Shown piece after piece: positions 1 through 11,803 of a DNA stretch of 64,000 nt. Numbering within the stretch: position 1 is the stretch's first letter; every line of letters starts with the position of its first letter. The translations under genes were made by a program, and so were the position numbers. The notes under the pieces were generated by a model. The model worked only from the letters and a program-made list of their open reading frames with translations, did no database searches and had not been told where the DNA came from. This DNA comes from Lelliottia nimipressuralis (lineage in GTDB: Bacteria > Pseudomonadota > Gammaproteobacteria > Enterobacterales > Enterobacteriaceae): the NCBI RefSeq assembly GCF_004115925.1, contig NZ_SDDX01000005.1:1-64000 (forward strand). Direction: 5' to 3'.

Positions 1-1
1 G

Positions 2-1069
2 ATATTGACACCGGGGGGGGCGCTGCCGTTTGCCCCCTTTACCCGGGAAAACCCGATTGCGGTGGATGAAAACACCCCCGACTACACCGTCGTGCTGTCG
101 CTGGACTACGCGCAGTTTCTGCCCAACATGCGCCTGTCCTGTACCTCGGACGGCCAGGACCTGGACGCTCCGGCGAATTTCGACGGCAACATCACCCTCA
201 GCCTCAGCACGGTGAATGATAAGGCGCTCGACTGGACGGGGGAGGCGCAGACCACCAACAACGGCATCAAAATGAAGATGTACATCAAGGCGGTGTCACT
301 GAGCGAAGAGACCCCGCCGGACAGCTATCCGTCTGCCCGTATGGTGCTGGGGAAACGCCTCGGGGTGGAATACCCGATTATTAACGGGAAAGAGGACTCG
401 ACGCTGGTGCAGTTTGGTGCCCAGTACAACGCCGGAAAAACCCTGTACCGGTTTGATAACAAATACAATTTCGCCATCGAATCGATGCGCGTGGAGCTGA
501 TTAAACTGGGCTGGGTGGATTACCGCTCAGAAGCGGTGATCCCGCCGGGGGCGCACCTCACGTTCTCCATTGACGGCCTGGGCGGCGCCTCAAGCGTCGA
601 CGTACCGCTCGGATCGGGCGTCTATATGGCAGCGCCGTCGTGCTCGCTGGATAACAAACATCAGACCGTGGACCTGGGGGAATTTCGTAAAAGCAGCAGC
701 GGTTCATTCCCGCGGGAAGGGAAGCTGACCCGTTTTGGTATGGATTTTACCTGCAGCAGCTACACCAACAATGTCGAGTTTACCTTTGATGAGCCCTACA
801 CCATTGTGCCCGGACGAGAGACCATTTCGGCAGTGAGCGATCAAAATGGCGAAAAGCTAAATGGGTTAGAAGTGGGTATGTTTAACAGCGAGGGTAGAGC
901 GGTCAGGATGGGCGTGAAGCAAAGCGTTGGGATTGCCCAAAAAGGGAAAAATACGGCGTATTTTCAGGCGGCGGTCATACAAACTGCGCCACAGGTTACC
1001 GATGCGAGCGATCACGAGTTTACCGGTGCCTTCACCGCGAAGGTGAATGTGACGATCACCTATTACTAG
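2..1069 (+). CDS. Fimbrial adhesin/pilin-domain protein, 5' end outside window
   Basis: The reading frame is open from the first bases of the window, so the N-terminus and signal peptide lie outside. About 355 residues remain. The last ~150 look like a chaperone-usher pilin domain: a Cys in APSCSLDNKHQTVDLGEF pairs by position with a second Cys in DFTCSS, and the chain ends in alternating hydrophobics with a penultimate Tyr (TITYY), the usual donor-strand end recognised by the periplasmic chaperone. The longer N-terminal part could be a receptor-binding domain, which would make this a two-domain tip adhesin and not a major pilin. Being last in the visible fimbrial region also fits a tip adhesin. 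Chaperone and usher genes would be expected to the left. The specific fimbrial type is not recognised. Confidence 0.7.
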   Translation: MLTPGGALPFAPFTRENPIAVDENTPDYTVVLSLDYAQFLPNMRLSCTSDGQDLDAPANFDGNITLSLSTVNDKALDWTGEAQTTNNGIKMKMYIKAVSLSEETPPDSYPSARMVLGKRLGVEYPIINGKEDSTLVQFGAQYNAGKTLYRFDNKYNFAIESMRVELIKLGWVDYRSEAVIPPGAHLTFSIDGLGGASSVDVPLGSGVYMAAPSCSLDNKHQTVDLGEFRKSSSGSFPREGKLTRFGMDFTCSSYTNNVEFTFDEPYTIVPGRETISAVSDQNGEKLNGLEVGMFNSEGRAVRMGVKQSVGIAQKGKNTAYFQAAVIQTAPQVTDASDHEFTGAFTAKVNVTITYY

Positions 1070-1293
1070 GATTTCTCTCTTTCTCAATGCACAAAGGGCG
1101 TATCAACAGCCACAGCTATGTTAGTTTCTGAGGAAACCTATCGGCTCGCAGGCCGGAGTTCATCTTCTTTCCTGCGACGCCGTGCAAAATTCGAACAGAA
1201 TAGTCTATGATTTTTAGAGGGTTACTTGAAACTGACAGAATTTGCCCACATATTTAGCGTATGACACGGTAGATGGACAGAAGAGGTGAAATT

Positions 1294-1467
1294 ATGACTG
1301 CTGATGATCTTAAAAGAAAAGCCGAGGAAGAGATTTCTGCACTTATCTCAAAGAAAATCATAGAGCTTCGGAAAAAAACCGGGAAAGAGGTGTCTGGCAT
1401 AGATTTTACTGAGCGTGAAACAATGATCGGTCTGGAAGGTTACGAGGTAAAGATCAATCTTCTCTGA
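1294..1467 (+). CDS. Small hypothetical protein (57 aa)
   Basis: A 57-residue charged protein starting MTADDLKRKAEEEIS and ending in VKINLL. The ATG at 1294 is preferred to one seven codons upstream because AGAGGTGA lies 5 bases before it. The first half is rich in Lys and Glu and probably a long amphipathic helix; no membrane segment or signal peptide is seen. A hairpin with a T-run follows at 1533, so it is probably a single-gene transcript. I do not recognise the family. It lies in the accessory stretch beside the fimbrial gene. Confidence 0.55.
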   Translation: MTADDLKRKAEEEISALISKKIIELRKKTGKEVSGIDFTERETMIGLEGYEVKINLL

Positions 1468-1532
1468 TGACCACGCGACATGACTTTGCTATTCCTCGCT
1501 TTTTAGCATCATCACATCACAGATAACAGTTA

Positions 1533-1564
1533 AGCTGCTTGCTTTCGGCGGGTGGCTTTTTTTT
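1533..1564 (+). terminator. Rho-independent terminator after the 57-aa ORF
   Basis: Arms AGCTGCTTGC and GCGGGTGGCT pair over 10 bp with four G-U pairs around a 5-base loop, followed by a run of eight T. Confidence 0.6.
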
Positions 1565-1649
1565 ATCAACGCCCTCCGCGCGGGGGATTTTTGAAGGGGC
1601 CAGAACCCGCCTGAAGTGCCGCTTCGCATGGCTTATTGAGGTCACCGAC

Positions 1650-1658
1650 CTATACTTA
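1650..1658 (+). promoter_or_regulatory. Candidate sigma-S type -10 element (CTATACTTA)
   Basis: CTATACTTA matches the extended -10 consensus CTAYACTTA of RpoS-dependent promoters. It lies 40 bases upstream of the first of two tiny ORFs that end at a terminator, which is a sensible place for their promoter. No good -35 box is visible, as is usual for this class. Motif match only. Confidence 0.35.
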
Positions 1659-1697
1659 GTCTGCAGTGAATGGCTGCATACCCTACTGGAGTAAGCC

Positions 1698-1796
1698 GTG
1701 AAAAACTATTCTACGCAAGTCAACAAAGACACGCCGAAAAAACCGGATAATACGCCGAAAGACAACGATAAGAGCCCGCAGAAAAGCAAAAAGTAG
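1698..1796 (+). CDS. Very small basic protein (32 aa)
   Basis: GTG start with GGAG six bases upstream. The 32-residue product (MKNYSTQVNKDTPKKPDN...) has nine Lys, four Asp and four Pro, with no hydrophobic stretch, so it is likely a disordered basic peptide. It is followed 42 bases later by a tiny acidic ORF with its own strong ribosome binding site, and the pair is closed by a terminator. No family recognised. The ORF could be chance, but start, SD site, possible sigma-S promoter and terminator line up. Confidence 0.45.
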   Translation: MKNYSTQVNKDTPKKPDNTPKDNDKSPQKSKK

Positions 1797-1838
1797 TGAC
1801 TCAGGCTGTGCCTGACACACCGTTCGTCGGAGGTTAAT

Positions 1839-1952
1839 GTGACTGAACGTCGAGATTGGGTTGATCCTGTACCGGTAGATGACCCTCTGCCGGGTGATAC
1901 TGACCCCGTTGACCCCATCATACCTGATGATGTTGATCCACCGCTCAGGTAG
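1839..1952 (+). CDS. Very small acidic Asp/Pro-rich protein (37 aa)
   Basis: GTG start preceded by the near-perfect SD sequence CGGAGG five bases upstream. The 37-residue product begins MTERRDWVDPVPVDDPLPG and is dominated by Asp-Pro units (10 Asp), giving a strongly acidic, proline-stiffened peptide. It follows the 32-aa basic ORF and is followed within 10 bases by a clean terminator. Opposite charge of the two neighbours suggests, but does not show, that they interact. Function unknown. Confidence 0.5.
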   Translation: MTERRDWVDPVPVDDPLPGDTDPVDPIIPDDVDPPLR

Positions 1953-1961
1953 CTTGCTACT

Positions 1962-1984
1962 AACCGCCTACGGGCGGTTTTTTA
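1962..1984 (+). terminator. Rho-independent terminator of the tiny-ORF pair
   Basis: AACCGCC and GGCGGTT form a 7-bp perfect stem around a TACG loop, followed by TTTT. Confidence 0.8.
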
Positions 1985-2073
1985 TTTCCGTTGTGTAGCG
2001 GGTGGTTGATAGTCGGTTACAGCGCCATCGCGCATAATCAGCCCATTCATATCATCAGAAAAGGATGTCAAAC

Positions 2074-2727
2074 ATGTCAGATAAACATTGGTCGAGGACG
2101 GAATATCTTCACCAGACGGTGACGAACCCCAATATTCACATCAAAGGCACGCACAGTTATTACAGCGACTGCTGGGACAAGGGTTTTGAGCGCTCGGTGG
2201 TGCGGTATCTGCTCGGCGATGAGGTAAGCAGAAACTGGGAACCGCTCGGCGAACTGGACCAGCTCTTCATCGGTAACTTTGTCTGTATCGGTGCGGAGTG
2301 TGTGATTCTGATGGGCGGGAACAGCACCCACCGTCTGGACTGGCTCAGCCTTTACCCGTTTATGGAATCCATCAAAGAGGCCTATCAGCCGCGTGGGGAT
2401 ACGGTGCTGCAGGATGGATGCTGGCTGGGAATGCGGGCCATGATCATGCCTGGCGTCACCATCGGCGAAGGGGCTGTGGTCGCGGCGGGAGCGGTTGTGA
2501 CCAAGGACGTGCCGCCGTACGCCGTGGTCGGTGGCAATCCGGCAAAAATACTGAAATATCGACTGCCGGAAGAGGATATTGCACGGCTGCTGGCGCTGAA
2601 TCTGTATCAGCTGCCGGAAGAGACGCTGATGGAACTGCAGCCGCTGTTGTCGTCCGGGGATATTTCAGCGCTCGAACGGGGCGTGTCGGGTTATCAGGTT
2701 TCCCAGGCATGTGGCGCAAACAAATAG
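2074..2727 (+). CDS. CatB-related xenobiotic O-acetyltransferase (hexapeptide family)
   Basis: 217-residue left-handed beta-helix acetyltransferase of the CatB/Vat (XAT) class, which moves acetyl from acetyl-CoA to a hydroxyl of a small acceptor such as chloramphenicol or a streptogramin. The class catalytic histidine is H86 in [10 protein letters not shown]; hexapeptide repeats run through about 111-150 ([20 protein letters not shown]) with the typical [14 protein letters not shown] ending. Start 2074 is chosen because AAGGA lies 8 bases upstream. The last 34 bases overlap the 3' end of rstA on the other strand, so the C-terminal dozen residues are encoded by antisense rstA and are probably not native. 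Real substrate unknown; many chromosomal members give no resistance. Confidence 0.8.
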   Translation: MSDKHWSRTEYLHQTVTNPNIHIKGTHSYYSDCWDKGFERSVVRYLLGDEVSRNWEPLGELDQLFIGNFVCIGAECVILMGGNSTHRLDWLSLYPFMESIKEAYQPRGDTVLQDGCWLGMRAMIMPGVTIGEGAVVAAGAVVTKDVPPYAVVGGNPAKILKYRLPEEDIARLLALNLYQLPEETLMELQPLLSSGDISALERGVSGYQVSQACGANK

Positions 2728-3410
2728 CCTTTGTTACGCACGGTTTTGATGCGGTACGGCTCGGTGGCGTTATCCAGCAGCTTTTTACGCAGCCGCGAGA
2801 TGGCGACGTCGACGCTGCGGTCCATACCGTCGTAACTGACGCCGCGCAGGTTTTTCAGCAGCGCATCGCGATCCATAATTTGCCCGGCATGGGTGGCCAG
2901 TTCCCATAGCAGGTCAAAATCGGCGGTCGACAGCGCGATATCTACCCCGGAAAGCAGTACCTGGCGGTTAACGGGATCGATCGACAGGGTGCCAAAGCGC
3001 ATGGCTTTGTGGGGCGTGAGTGCGGCAGAGGCTGTCTGGTTTTCCGTCGCAACGCGCTGGCGCAGATGCAGGCGCAGACGGGCCAGCAGCACCGCTGGCG
3101 GCGTGGTTTTGAGAATATAATCGTTCGCGCCCATCTCAAGCGACAGAATATGGTTCATGTCGCTGTCGAGTGAGGTGAGCAGCACGATCGGGCCGTCCCA
3201 TTGCGCGCGCAAGTCGCGGCACACGGTCATCCCGTCTTTGCCGGGCAGCATGATGTCGAGCAGGACCAGGTCCGGTTTCTCGCGCAGCACCACCTCTTCA
3301 GCGCGGTCGCCACGCGGCTCAACGATTACGTCCATATCGTGTTTTCCCAGATAGGCGGCAATCAGTTGGCCGACTTCGGGTTCGTCCTCAACAAAAACGA
3401 TCTTATTCAT
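2694..3410 (-). CDS. rstA: Response regulator RstA
   Basis: OmpR/PhoB-family DNA-binding response regulator, 238 residues, very close to E. coli RstA. Receiver domain 1-115 has the acidic pair E8/D9, phospho-acceptor D52 ([10 protein letters not shown]) and the Lys of ILKTTPP; the winged helix follows at about 135-235 ([23 protein letters not shown]). The start [10 protein letters not shown] is set by homology. In E. coli RstA belongs to the PhoP regulon and controls asr among others. Here the partner kinase gene rstB, normally directly downstream, is absent; a convergent acetyltransferase gene overlaps the last 34 bases. The C-terminus reads HAWET, one residue longer than HAWE as I recall it for E. 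coli, consistent with a junction at the stop. Confidence 0.95.
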   Translation of the reverse strand: MNKIVFVEDEPEVGQLIAAYLGKHDMDVIVEPRGDRAEEVVLREKPDLVLLDIMLPGKDGMTVCRDLRAQWDGPIVLLTSLDSDMNHILSLEMGANDYILKTTPPAVLLARLRLHLRQRVATENQTASAALTPHKAMRFGTLSIDPVNRQVLLSGVDIALSTADFDLLWELATHAGQIMDRDALLKNLRGVSYDGMDRSVDVAISRLRKKLLDNATEPYRIKTVRNKGYLFAPHAWET

Positions 3411-3455
3411 ACAACGTCTGTTTTCGTGAAAAAAGCCAACATACACCGCGTAACC

Positions 3456-3472
3456 TTAACCTTCCATTAATC
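3456..3472 (-). promoter_or_regulatory. Candidate PhoP-type box upstream of rstA
   Basis: Reading toward rstA the site is GATTAA-N5-GGTTAA, two hexamers with the 11-bp period of the PhoP box (K)GTTTA-N5-(K)GTTTA, each with mismatches. A further GGTTAA lies upstream at 3481-3486. It sits about 46 bp before the rstA start. rstA is a known PhoP target in E. coli; the assignment here rests on motif and position. Confidence 0.35.
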
Positions 3473-3537
3473 TTTCTAAATTAACCTGAGTTCCGTTATT
3501 CTGACCGGTATTATTAGTTGATTGTTAAGGGAAAAGA

Positions 3538-3873
3538 ATGGCGCTCTTAATCAAAGCCGCGCTGGGTGCGCTGGTCGTGGTGCTGATTGGCATTTTAGCG
3601 AAGACGAAAAATTACTATATCGCCGGGCTGATTCCGTTATTCCCGACCTTTGCGCTCATTGCCCACTATATCGTGGCGTCAGAGCGTGGCATTGACGCGC
3701 TGCGCACCACCATCGTGTTTGGCATGTGGTCCATCATTCCCTATTTTATCTATCTTCTGTCGCTGTGGTATTTCACGGCCATGATGCGCTTACCCCTGGC
3801 GCTGGGCGGGGCGGTAGTATGCTGGAGCCTCAGCGCCTGGGTGTTGATCTTCTTCTGGAGCCGCTTTCACTAA
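3538..3873 (+). CDS. ydgC: Inner-membrane protein YdgC (GlpM family)
   Basis: 111-residue hydrophobic protein matching E. coli YdgC nearly throughout (NYYIAGLIPLFPTFALIAHY). Four predicted membrane helices: roughly 3-22, 27-47, 60-82 and 88-108. GlpM-family members were linked to alginate production in Pseudomonas, but the role in enterics is unknown. It is transcribed divergently from rstA, and its stop codon overlaps the folM stop by four bases (convergent). AAGGGAAAAGA precedes the ATG. Confidence 0.9.
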   Translation: MALLIKAALGALVVVLIGILAKTKNYYIAGLIPLFPTFALIAHYIVASERGIDALRTTIVFGMWSIIPYFIYLLSLWYFTAMMRLPLALGGAVVCWSLSAWVLIFFWSRFH

Positions 3874-4592
3874 TTCAGCGGGCGGCCGCCATCTACGCCA
3901 AAAGAGCGCCCTGTGACGTAGCGGCTGGTCAGCAGGTAGTCGATAAGATCGATCACCTCTTTCTCGCCCGGCGCGATTTTCATCAGTGATTTATTGAGCG
4001 CTTTTTGGCGGTATTCCGCGTCATCATGATCGTTAAACATAATCAGCGACGGGGCGATAGCATTCACCTTGACCTCTGGCGCGAGCTTGCGGGCGAACGA
4101 GCGCGTCATGTTGTCCAGCGCCGCTTTACTCGCCGCATAGGCGATATGTTTGTCGCTTCCGCGTTCCACCACATAGTCGGTGAAATGAATAATATCGCTC
4201 GCGGCGTGACCGTGCCCGCACAGCAAATCCTGCAGGGCGTGGTTGAGCAAATAGGGGGCGTGGACGTGGATCTGCATCATCGCCGCGAGGGTTTCGCTGA
4301 GCGAGGTTTCCGGGGTTTCCGCCAGCCAGGCGCTGGCGTTATGCACGATGGCGCGCAGACCGTCGGTGGTTGATTTTACCTTGTCGGCAAACGCCAGAAT
4401 CCCGTCGTCGGTGGCAAAATCTGCCTGGATGCAGACGGCACCGGCTTTTCTCAATCCTTCTATAGCGTTGTATTCTGTTCGGTAACTGACGATCACCGGC
4501 TGATGCTGGCTAAGAAAATGGTGAGCAAGGGCGAGGCCGATGCGTCGGCCAGCGCCAGTAATCAGAATCGGGCGTTGCGGTGCATTTCCCAT
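3870..4592 (-). CDS. folM: Dihydromonapterin reductase FolM
   Basis: Short-chain dehydrogenase of 240 residues, NADPH-dependent, reducing dihydromonapterin to tetrahydromonapterin and, weakly, dihydrofolate. The nucleotide motif ITGAGRRIGLALA is at the N-terminus, NASAW replaces the classical NAG motif, and the catalytic YxxxK is in HIAYAASKAALD. Length and sequence match E. coli FolM. It is followed by ydgC in convergent orientation and separated by 40 bases from ydgI upstream on the same strand, so the two may share a transcript. Confidence 0.95.
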   Translation of the reverse strand: MGNAPQRPILITGAGRRIGLALAHHFLSQHQPVIVSYRTEYNAIEGLRKAGAVCIQADFATDDGILAFADKVKSTTDGLRAIVHNASAWLAETPETSLSETLAAMMQIHVHAPYLLNHALQDLLCGHGHAASDIIHFTDYVVERGSDKHIAYAASKAALDNMTRSFARKLAPEVKVNAIAPSLIMFNDHDDAEYRQKALNKSLMKIAPGEKEVIDLIDYLLTSRYVTGRSFGVDGGRPLN

Positions 4593-4632
4593 CGTATTTT
4601 CCTTGAGAGTTCAACGATGGGAAAAATCGCGC

Positions 4633-6015
4633 TTATCCCATCAACATCCACGTTGCCGGTACGGCAGCAACCAGTAACATGCCAATCAACGCCATTTCAC
4701 GACGCTTGAGCGCGTGACCCAGCTGATGCGTGCGGCGAGCGTAGATAAACACCAGCAGGCCCGGCGCATACAGCACCACAGAGAGCAGCAGATGCATAGG
4801 GCCCGAGGCATAGAGTAACCATAATCCGTAGAGACAAGCGCCAACACCGACCATGTAATGTGCCGGGCGGCTGGCTATTTTTAACAGATAAGCCCCGACT
4901 AAGAAATAGGGTACCAGAATCATCTCGGAGGCAATGGTCAGCAGGGTGTTATAGTCAGAACCTGTGAGCCAGATCAGCACCAGACAGACCTGCACGCTGA
5001 TGTTGGTCAGCCACAGGGACGCCGAGGGTGCGCTGTTTTTGTTCTGACGCGCAAACAGGCGCGGGAAAGCCTTATGCGTCGCGGCCAGGAAGGGCACTTC
5101 TGCCGCCATAATGGTCCAGCTCAGGTAAGCGCCGCAGACCGAAACAATCAGCCCAGCCGCAATCACAACGTCGCCCCAGGACCCCATCATTCTGACCATC
5201 AGGCCCGCCATCGACGGGTTACGCATCTCAGCCAGCTCAGGACGCGCCACCACGCCGATAGAGAGCAGCGTCACCAGCAGATAGACGCTCAGCGCAGCCA
5301 GTACCGCCAGCAGCGTGGCACGGCCTACGTCGCGCTTATTACGGGCGCGCGCTGAAACCACCACCGCGCCTTCGACGCCGATAAACACCCACAGGGTGAT
5401 AAGCATGGTGTTTTTCACCTGCTCCCAGACCGGTACGCCAAGCGCGACACCGCTGAAATCGAGGCTGAAAACATCAAGACGAAACGCGATAAACGCCAGC
5501 ACGATAAACAGGCCCAGCGGAACCAGCTTGGCCAGCGTCGCCACCAGGTTAATGCTCGCCGCCGTCTGCACGCCGCGCAGCACCAGCCAGTGAACTAACC
5601 ACAGCAGCACCGACGCCCCGACGATCGATTGCCAGGTATTGCCATCGCCAAAGAAGCGCAGTTCAGGCGTATCGGTAAAGAAACTGAGCGCAGAGAAGAC
5701 GATCACCAGATAGGAGACGTTGGCGATCACCGCGCAGAGCCAGTAGCCCCAGGCCGAGCAGAAGCCGATCAGCTCGCCGAACCCCTCGCGGGCGTAGGTG
5801 AATATTCCGCCGTCCAGATCCGGGCGGATGCGCGTGAGCAATAACATGGCAAAGGCCAGCAGCAGGATCCCGACGCCGGTGATCCCCCAGCCGATGAGCA
5901 ACGCCGCGGGGCTGGCGACTTCCGCCATATTCTGCGGCAAACTGAATACGCCTGCACCCAGCATGGAGCTTAAAACGAGCGCAGTTAAAGCGCTCAGGCC
6001 AAGTTTCTTTTCCAT
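4633..6015 (-). CDS. ydgI: APC-family antiporter YdgI (ArcD-like arginine/ornithine exchanger)
   Basis: 460-residue amino acid-polyamine-organocation transporter with about 12 membrane helices, opening with the family's LGLSALTALVLSSMLGAGVF segment. It corresponds to E. coli YdgI and is of the ArcD type that exchanges arginine for ornithine across the inner membrane; the substrate is inferred from the family. ATG at 6015 has AGGAAG upstream. The ydgH terminator stands before it, so it needs its own promoter; a weak ArgR-like palindrome lies at 6043-6060. folM follows after 40 bases. Confidence 0.88.
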   Translation of the reverse strand: MEKKLGLSALTALVLSSMLGAGVFSLPQNMAEVASPAALLIGWGITGVGILLLAFAMLLLTRIRPDLDGGIFTYAREGFGELIGFCSAWGYWLCAVIANVSYLVIVFSALSFFTDTPELRFFGDGNTWQSIVGASVLLWLVHWLVLRGVQTAASINLVATLAKLVPLGLFIVLAFIAFRLDVFSLDFSGVALGVPVWEQVKNTMLITLWVFIGVEGAVVVSARARNKRDVGRATLLAVLAALSVYLLVTLLSIGVVARPELAEMRNPSMAGLMVRMMGSWGDVVIAAGLIVSVCGAYLSWTIMAAEVPFLAATHKAFPRLFARQNKNSAPSASLWLTNISVQVCLVLIWLTGSDYNTLLTIASEMILVPYFLVGAYLLKIASRPAHYMVGVGACLYGLWLLYASGPMHLLLSVVLYAPGLLVFIYARRTHQLGHALKRREMALIGMLLVAAVPATWMLMG

Positions 6016-6042
6016 TGGCTTCCTGTTATGAAAGGTCCAAAT

Positions 6043-6060
6043 CCAGAATAATTATTTCGC
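6043..6060. promoter_or_regulatory. Weak candidate ARG box upstream of ydgI
   Basis: CCAGAATAATTATTTCGC matches the core GAAT-WWWW-ATT of the 18-bp ArgR consensus but misses three outer positions. It lies 30 bp upstream of a predicted arginine/ornithine antiporter gene, which gives the match some meaning. Without scoring this is only suggestive. Confidence 0.2.
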
Positions 6061-6161
6061 ACAAGCGCATAAAAATGGTGGATCACACTAAGGCGCGGGA
6101 TTTTACGGAGTGTCTTGCAGGCATGCAATGATGTGAGGCAGAAATTAGAGAAAAGTTACAA

Positions 6162-6185
6162 AAAAGGCGGCATTGCGCCGCCTTT
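6162..6185 (-). terminator. Terminator after ydgH
   Basis: Perfect 8-bp stem AAGGCGGC/GCCGCCTT with loop ATTGC, flanked by A-run and T-run, so it can work on both strands. It is 15 bases past the ydgH stop. Confidence 0.85.
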
Positions 6186-6199
6186 TCACACCTGATGAT

Positions 6200-7144
6200 T
6201 TACTTGTACAGGTCTGCGCTGATGGTCACGTTGTTACCACGTTCCTGCCACTGGCGGGTGATGTGGTAATACTTCGCACCTTTCTTCGCTGCACGCTTCG
6301 CCACCTGGTAGGAGACTTCGGTCATGTTGCCGTAGTTACCGGTGAATTTGACGCTATCGAAAGGCACCATCTGCGCGGCAGTGGCTTTGTTCAGCTCTTC
6401 AATTTTTGTGCCGTCCGGCAGGGTGACAGTGTAACGGCCGCCCTTGGTGGTCTGAGTTTCAAAGAAACGACCGACGTCAGCACTTGGGGTCGCGGTGGTT
6501 GCCACGCCCGGGATTTCCACTTTCTTCGCTTCTTCGCCGCCTTTCGCCAGCGCTGCGCGACCGGCTTCAGAATCCGCAGGGATCACATCCGGGCTTTGCA
6601 GAACGCGTTTTTTGGCATCGGCTTTGTACAGGAAAGCGGTAATACGCTGGTTGCCGCCCTGGTTAGCGTCAATCTGGCGCACGATATAGAAAGAGGCAGC
6701 CCCTTTCGCCTTCGCGGCTTTGGTGATGGCATCGTTCACTTCAGGCTGGCTGCGGTAGAAGCCCTGGACGGTCACGGTGTCATACGGCTCAAGCGCAATC
6801 GCCTGCTCCTTTGGCAACTCCATCACGCCATTAATGACGCGGTTTTTCGGCGCATCCGCTTTTTTCGCATCTTGCTTGTAGAGATCGACCACGACGCGCA
6901 GGTTGCCGCCGCTACCGTAATCAGATGTATCAACGACATAAAAAGAGGCGGCACCCTCTTTATCAGCGCGAAGTGACGCTGCTCGCACTGCATCGCTAAT
7001 GGCGTTAAAACGACCGGTAACCGTCACACGATCGTAAGGTTTCAACGCTGCCGCTTGCTCCGGCGTTAACTCTGTCGCGGCGTTAGCGGACAGGGCGATC
7101 GCAGAAAGGAGTGCGGACGCCAGGAGAGTGTTCTTAAGCTTCAT
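6200..7144 (-). CDS. ydgH: Periplasmic DUF1471 protein YdgH
   Basis: 314 residues with a signal peptide cut after about residue 22 (LLSAIALSANA|ATEL). Three DUF1471 (YhcN/BhsA) modules follow, near 28-105, 110-190 and 240-314, each with the AASFYV/GAKYYHI core ending in a hydrophobic strand and YK or LYK. Single-module relatives are periplasmic stress proteins; the three-module YdgH form has been linked to envelope function but has no defined activity. Length equals the E. coli protein. AAGGATT precedes the ATG. Confidence 0.92.
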   Translation of the reverse strand: MKLKNTLLASALLSAIALSANAATELTPEQAAALKPYDRVTVTGRFNAISDAVRAASLRADKEGAASFYVVDTSDYGSGGNLRVVVDLYKQDAKKADAPKNRVINGVMELPKEQAIALEPYDTVTVQGFYRSQPEVNDAITKAAKAKGAASFYIVRQIDANQGGNQRITAFLYKADAKKRVLQSPDVIPADSEAGRAALAKGGEEAKKVEIPGVATTATPSADVGRFFETQTTKGGRYTVTLPDGTKIEELNKATAAQMVPFDSVKFTGNYGNMTEVSYQVAKRAAKKGAKYYHITRQWQERGNNVTISADLYK

Positions 7145-9206
<2,062 letters not shown>

Positions 9207-9213
9207 GGGGTAG

Positions 9214-10605
<1,392 letters not shown>

Positions 10606-10615
10606 TCGCGCTATT

Positions 10616-10639
10616 GCCCGGCGGCGCTAGCTGCCGGGC
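10616..10639 (+). terminator. Hairpin after pntB
   Basis: GCCCGGCGGC and GCTGCCGGGC form a 10-bp stem with one G-U pair around a short loop; the T-run after it is poor (CCTTTG). Probably backed up by the stronger hairpin at 10675. Confidence 0.5.
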
Positions 10640-10674
10640 CTTTGACGAACCTCAGTGCCGGGCAAACCGGCATA

Positions 10675-10702
10675 AAAAAGCCGCCATCGTTGGCGGCTTT
10701 TT
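10675..10702. terminator. Bidirectional terminator between pntB and uspE
   Basis: AAAAAGCCGCCA and TGGCGGCTTTTT form a 12-bp perfect stem with loop TCGT. The A- and T-runs let it serve both convergent genes. Confidence 0.9.
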
Positions 10703-10716
10703 CTGTCTAACACTAC

Positions 10717-11667
10717 TCAATCGTCTTCTTCGTCATCCAGCTCCACCGGGGTTTGATACTGATCCGGTTTGATGACCAACAGATCGCAGCGCAGATGGTC
10801 GATCACCTGTTCCGCCGTATTACCGAGGAACGCTGCGGAAATACCGGTGCGCCCAACCGTGCCGAGCACCACAATCCCCGCCTGCAAATGCTCCGACAGA
10901 TCCGGGATCACCTCTTCAGGCAGCCCTTTTTCTACGTGCGTCATTTTCTCGTCGATACTGAATTTCTGGCGCAGGGATTTCATGGCCAGCAGGTGCTGAC
11001 CGCGAATAGCGTCGTTATAGACGCTCGGGTCAAATTCAGGCAGTTCGATGGCGATATTGATAGGGGTAACCGGATACGCACCGACCAGATGGACTTCCGT
11101 ATGGTTAACCTGTTCGGCAAGCTGGATTGTCTCTTTAACCAGTTTTTCGTTCAGCGCGTTGTGATAATTCTCTTCGCTGGCGAGGTTTACGGCCACCAGC
11201 GCTTTACCGCCTTCTGGCCACGGCTGGTCTTTCACCATCCACACCGGGCAAGGGCATTTACGCAGCAAGTGCCAGTCGGTTGGGGTAAAAATCACCGCTT
11301 CCAGCTTGTCGTGCTGGTGCGCCATCTTCAGCAGCAGGTCGTGTTTTTCGCTGATCACTTCCTGGATAATGGCTTCGAAAGGACGGTTATGCCACACGAC
11401 TTTGATGTCGATGGGGATCCCCGCATCAATGTAATATTTAGCTTGCTCGCGGATCCACGCGGTCCGCTGGCTGATCACTCCCTGACGCATAGCAGTGCGC
11501 TCGTCAGGCGACAGAAGGGTGGTCATCTCATATGAGAAGTCATAGATCGGCAAAAACGCTTTGATTTTGCCGCCAATCCGTTGATGTAAATAGACAGCTC
11601 GCCGTAACGCCGGTTGATCGTCCTGATTAGGATCGATGGCCACCAGCATGTTTTGATACTTTGCCAT
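10717..11667 (-). CDS. uspE: Universal stress protein E
   Basis: 316 residues made of two tandem Usp (ATP-binding alpha/beta) domains, about 1-155 and 160-305; the second contains the G-x2-G-x8-G-S/T type loop ([20 protein letters not shown]). Cytoplasmic protein tied to DNA-damage resistance, motility and aggregation in E. coli. It lies downstream of fnr in the same orientation, the E. coli order. GGAGACC precedes the ATG. Confidence 0.95.
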   Translation of the reverse strand: MAKYQNMLVAIDPNQDDQPALRRAVYLHQRIGGKIKAFLPIYDFSYEMTTLLSPDERTAMRQGVISQRTAWIREQAKYYIDAGIPIDIKVVWHNRPFEAIIQEVISEKHDLLLKMAHQHDKLEAVIFTPTDWHLLRKCPCPVWMVKDQPWPEGGKALVAVNLASEENYHNALNEKLVKETIQLAEQVNHTEVHLVGAYPVTPINIAIELPEFDPSVYNDAIRGQHLLAMKSLRQKFSIDEKMTHVEKGLPEEVIPDLSEHLQAGIVVLGTVGRTGISAAFLGNTAEQVIDHLRCDLLVIKPDQYQTPVELDDEEDD

Positions 11668-11803
11668 ACAGGTCTCCTTACTACTGTCACCACAGTCTGT
11701 AATTAAAAGAGTAACCTATATATGTTGAATGAAACAGGGGATAAGGTTTTGCCAGATCAATAAATCACGAAAATTTATCGATCCGGCTGAAGAGAAGCGA
11801 GGC

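Noticed and set aside
6173-6976. 267-codon plus-strand ORF opposite ydgH
   Set aside because: Antisense shadow of ydgH and it runs through the ydgH terminator.
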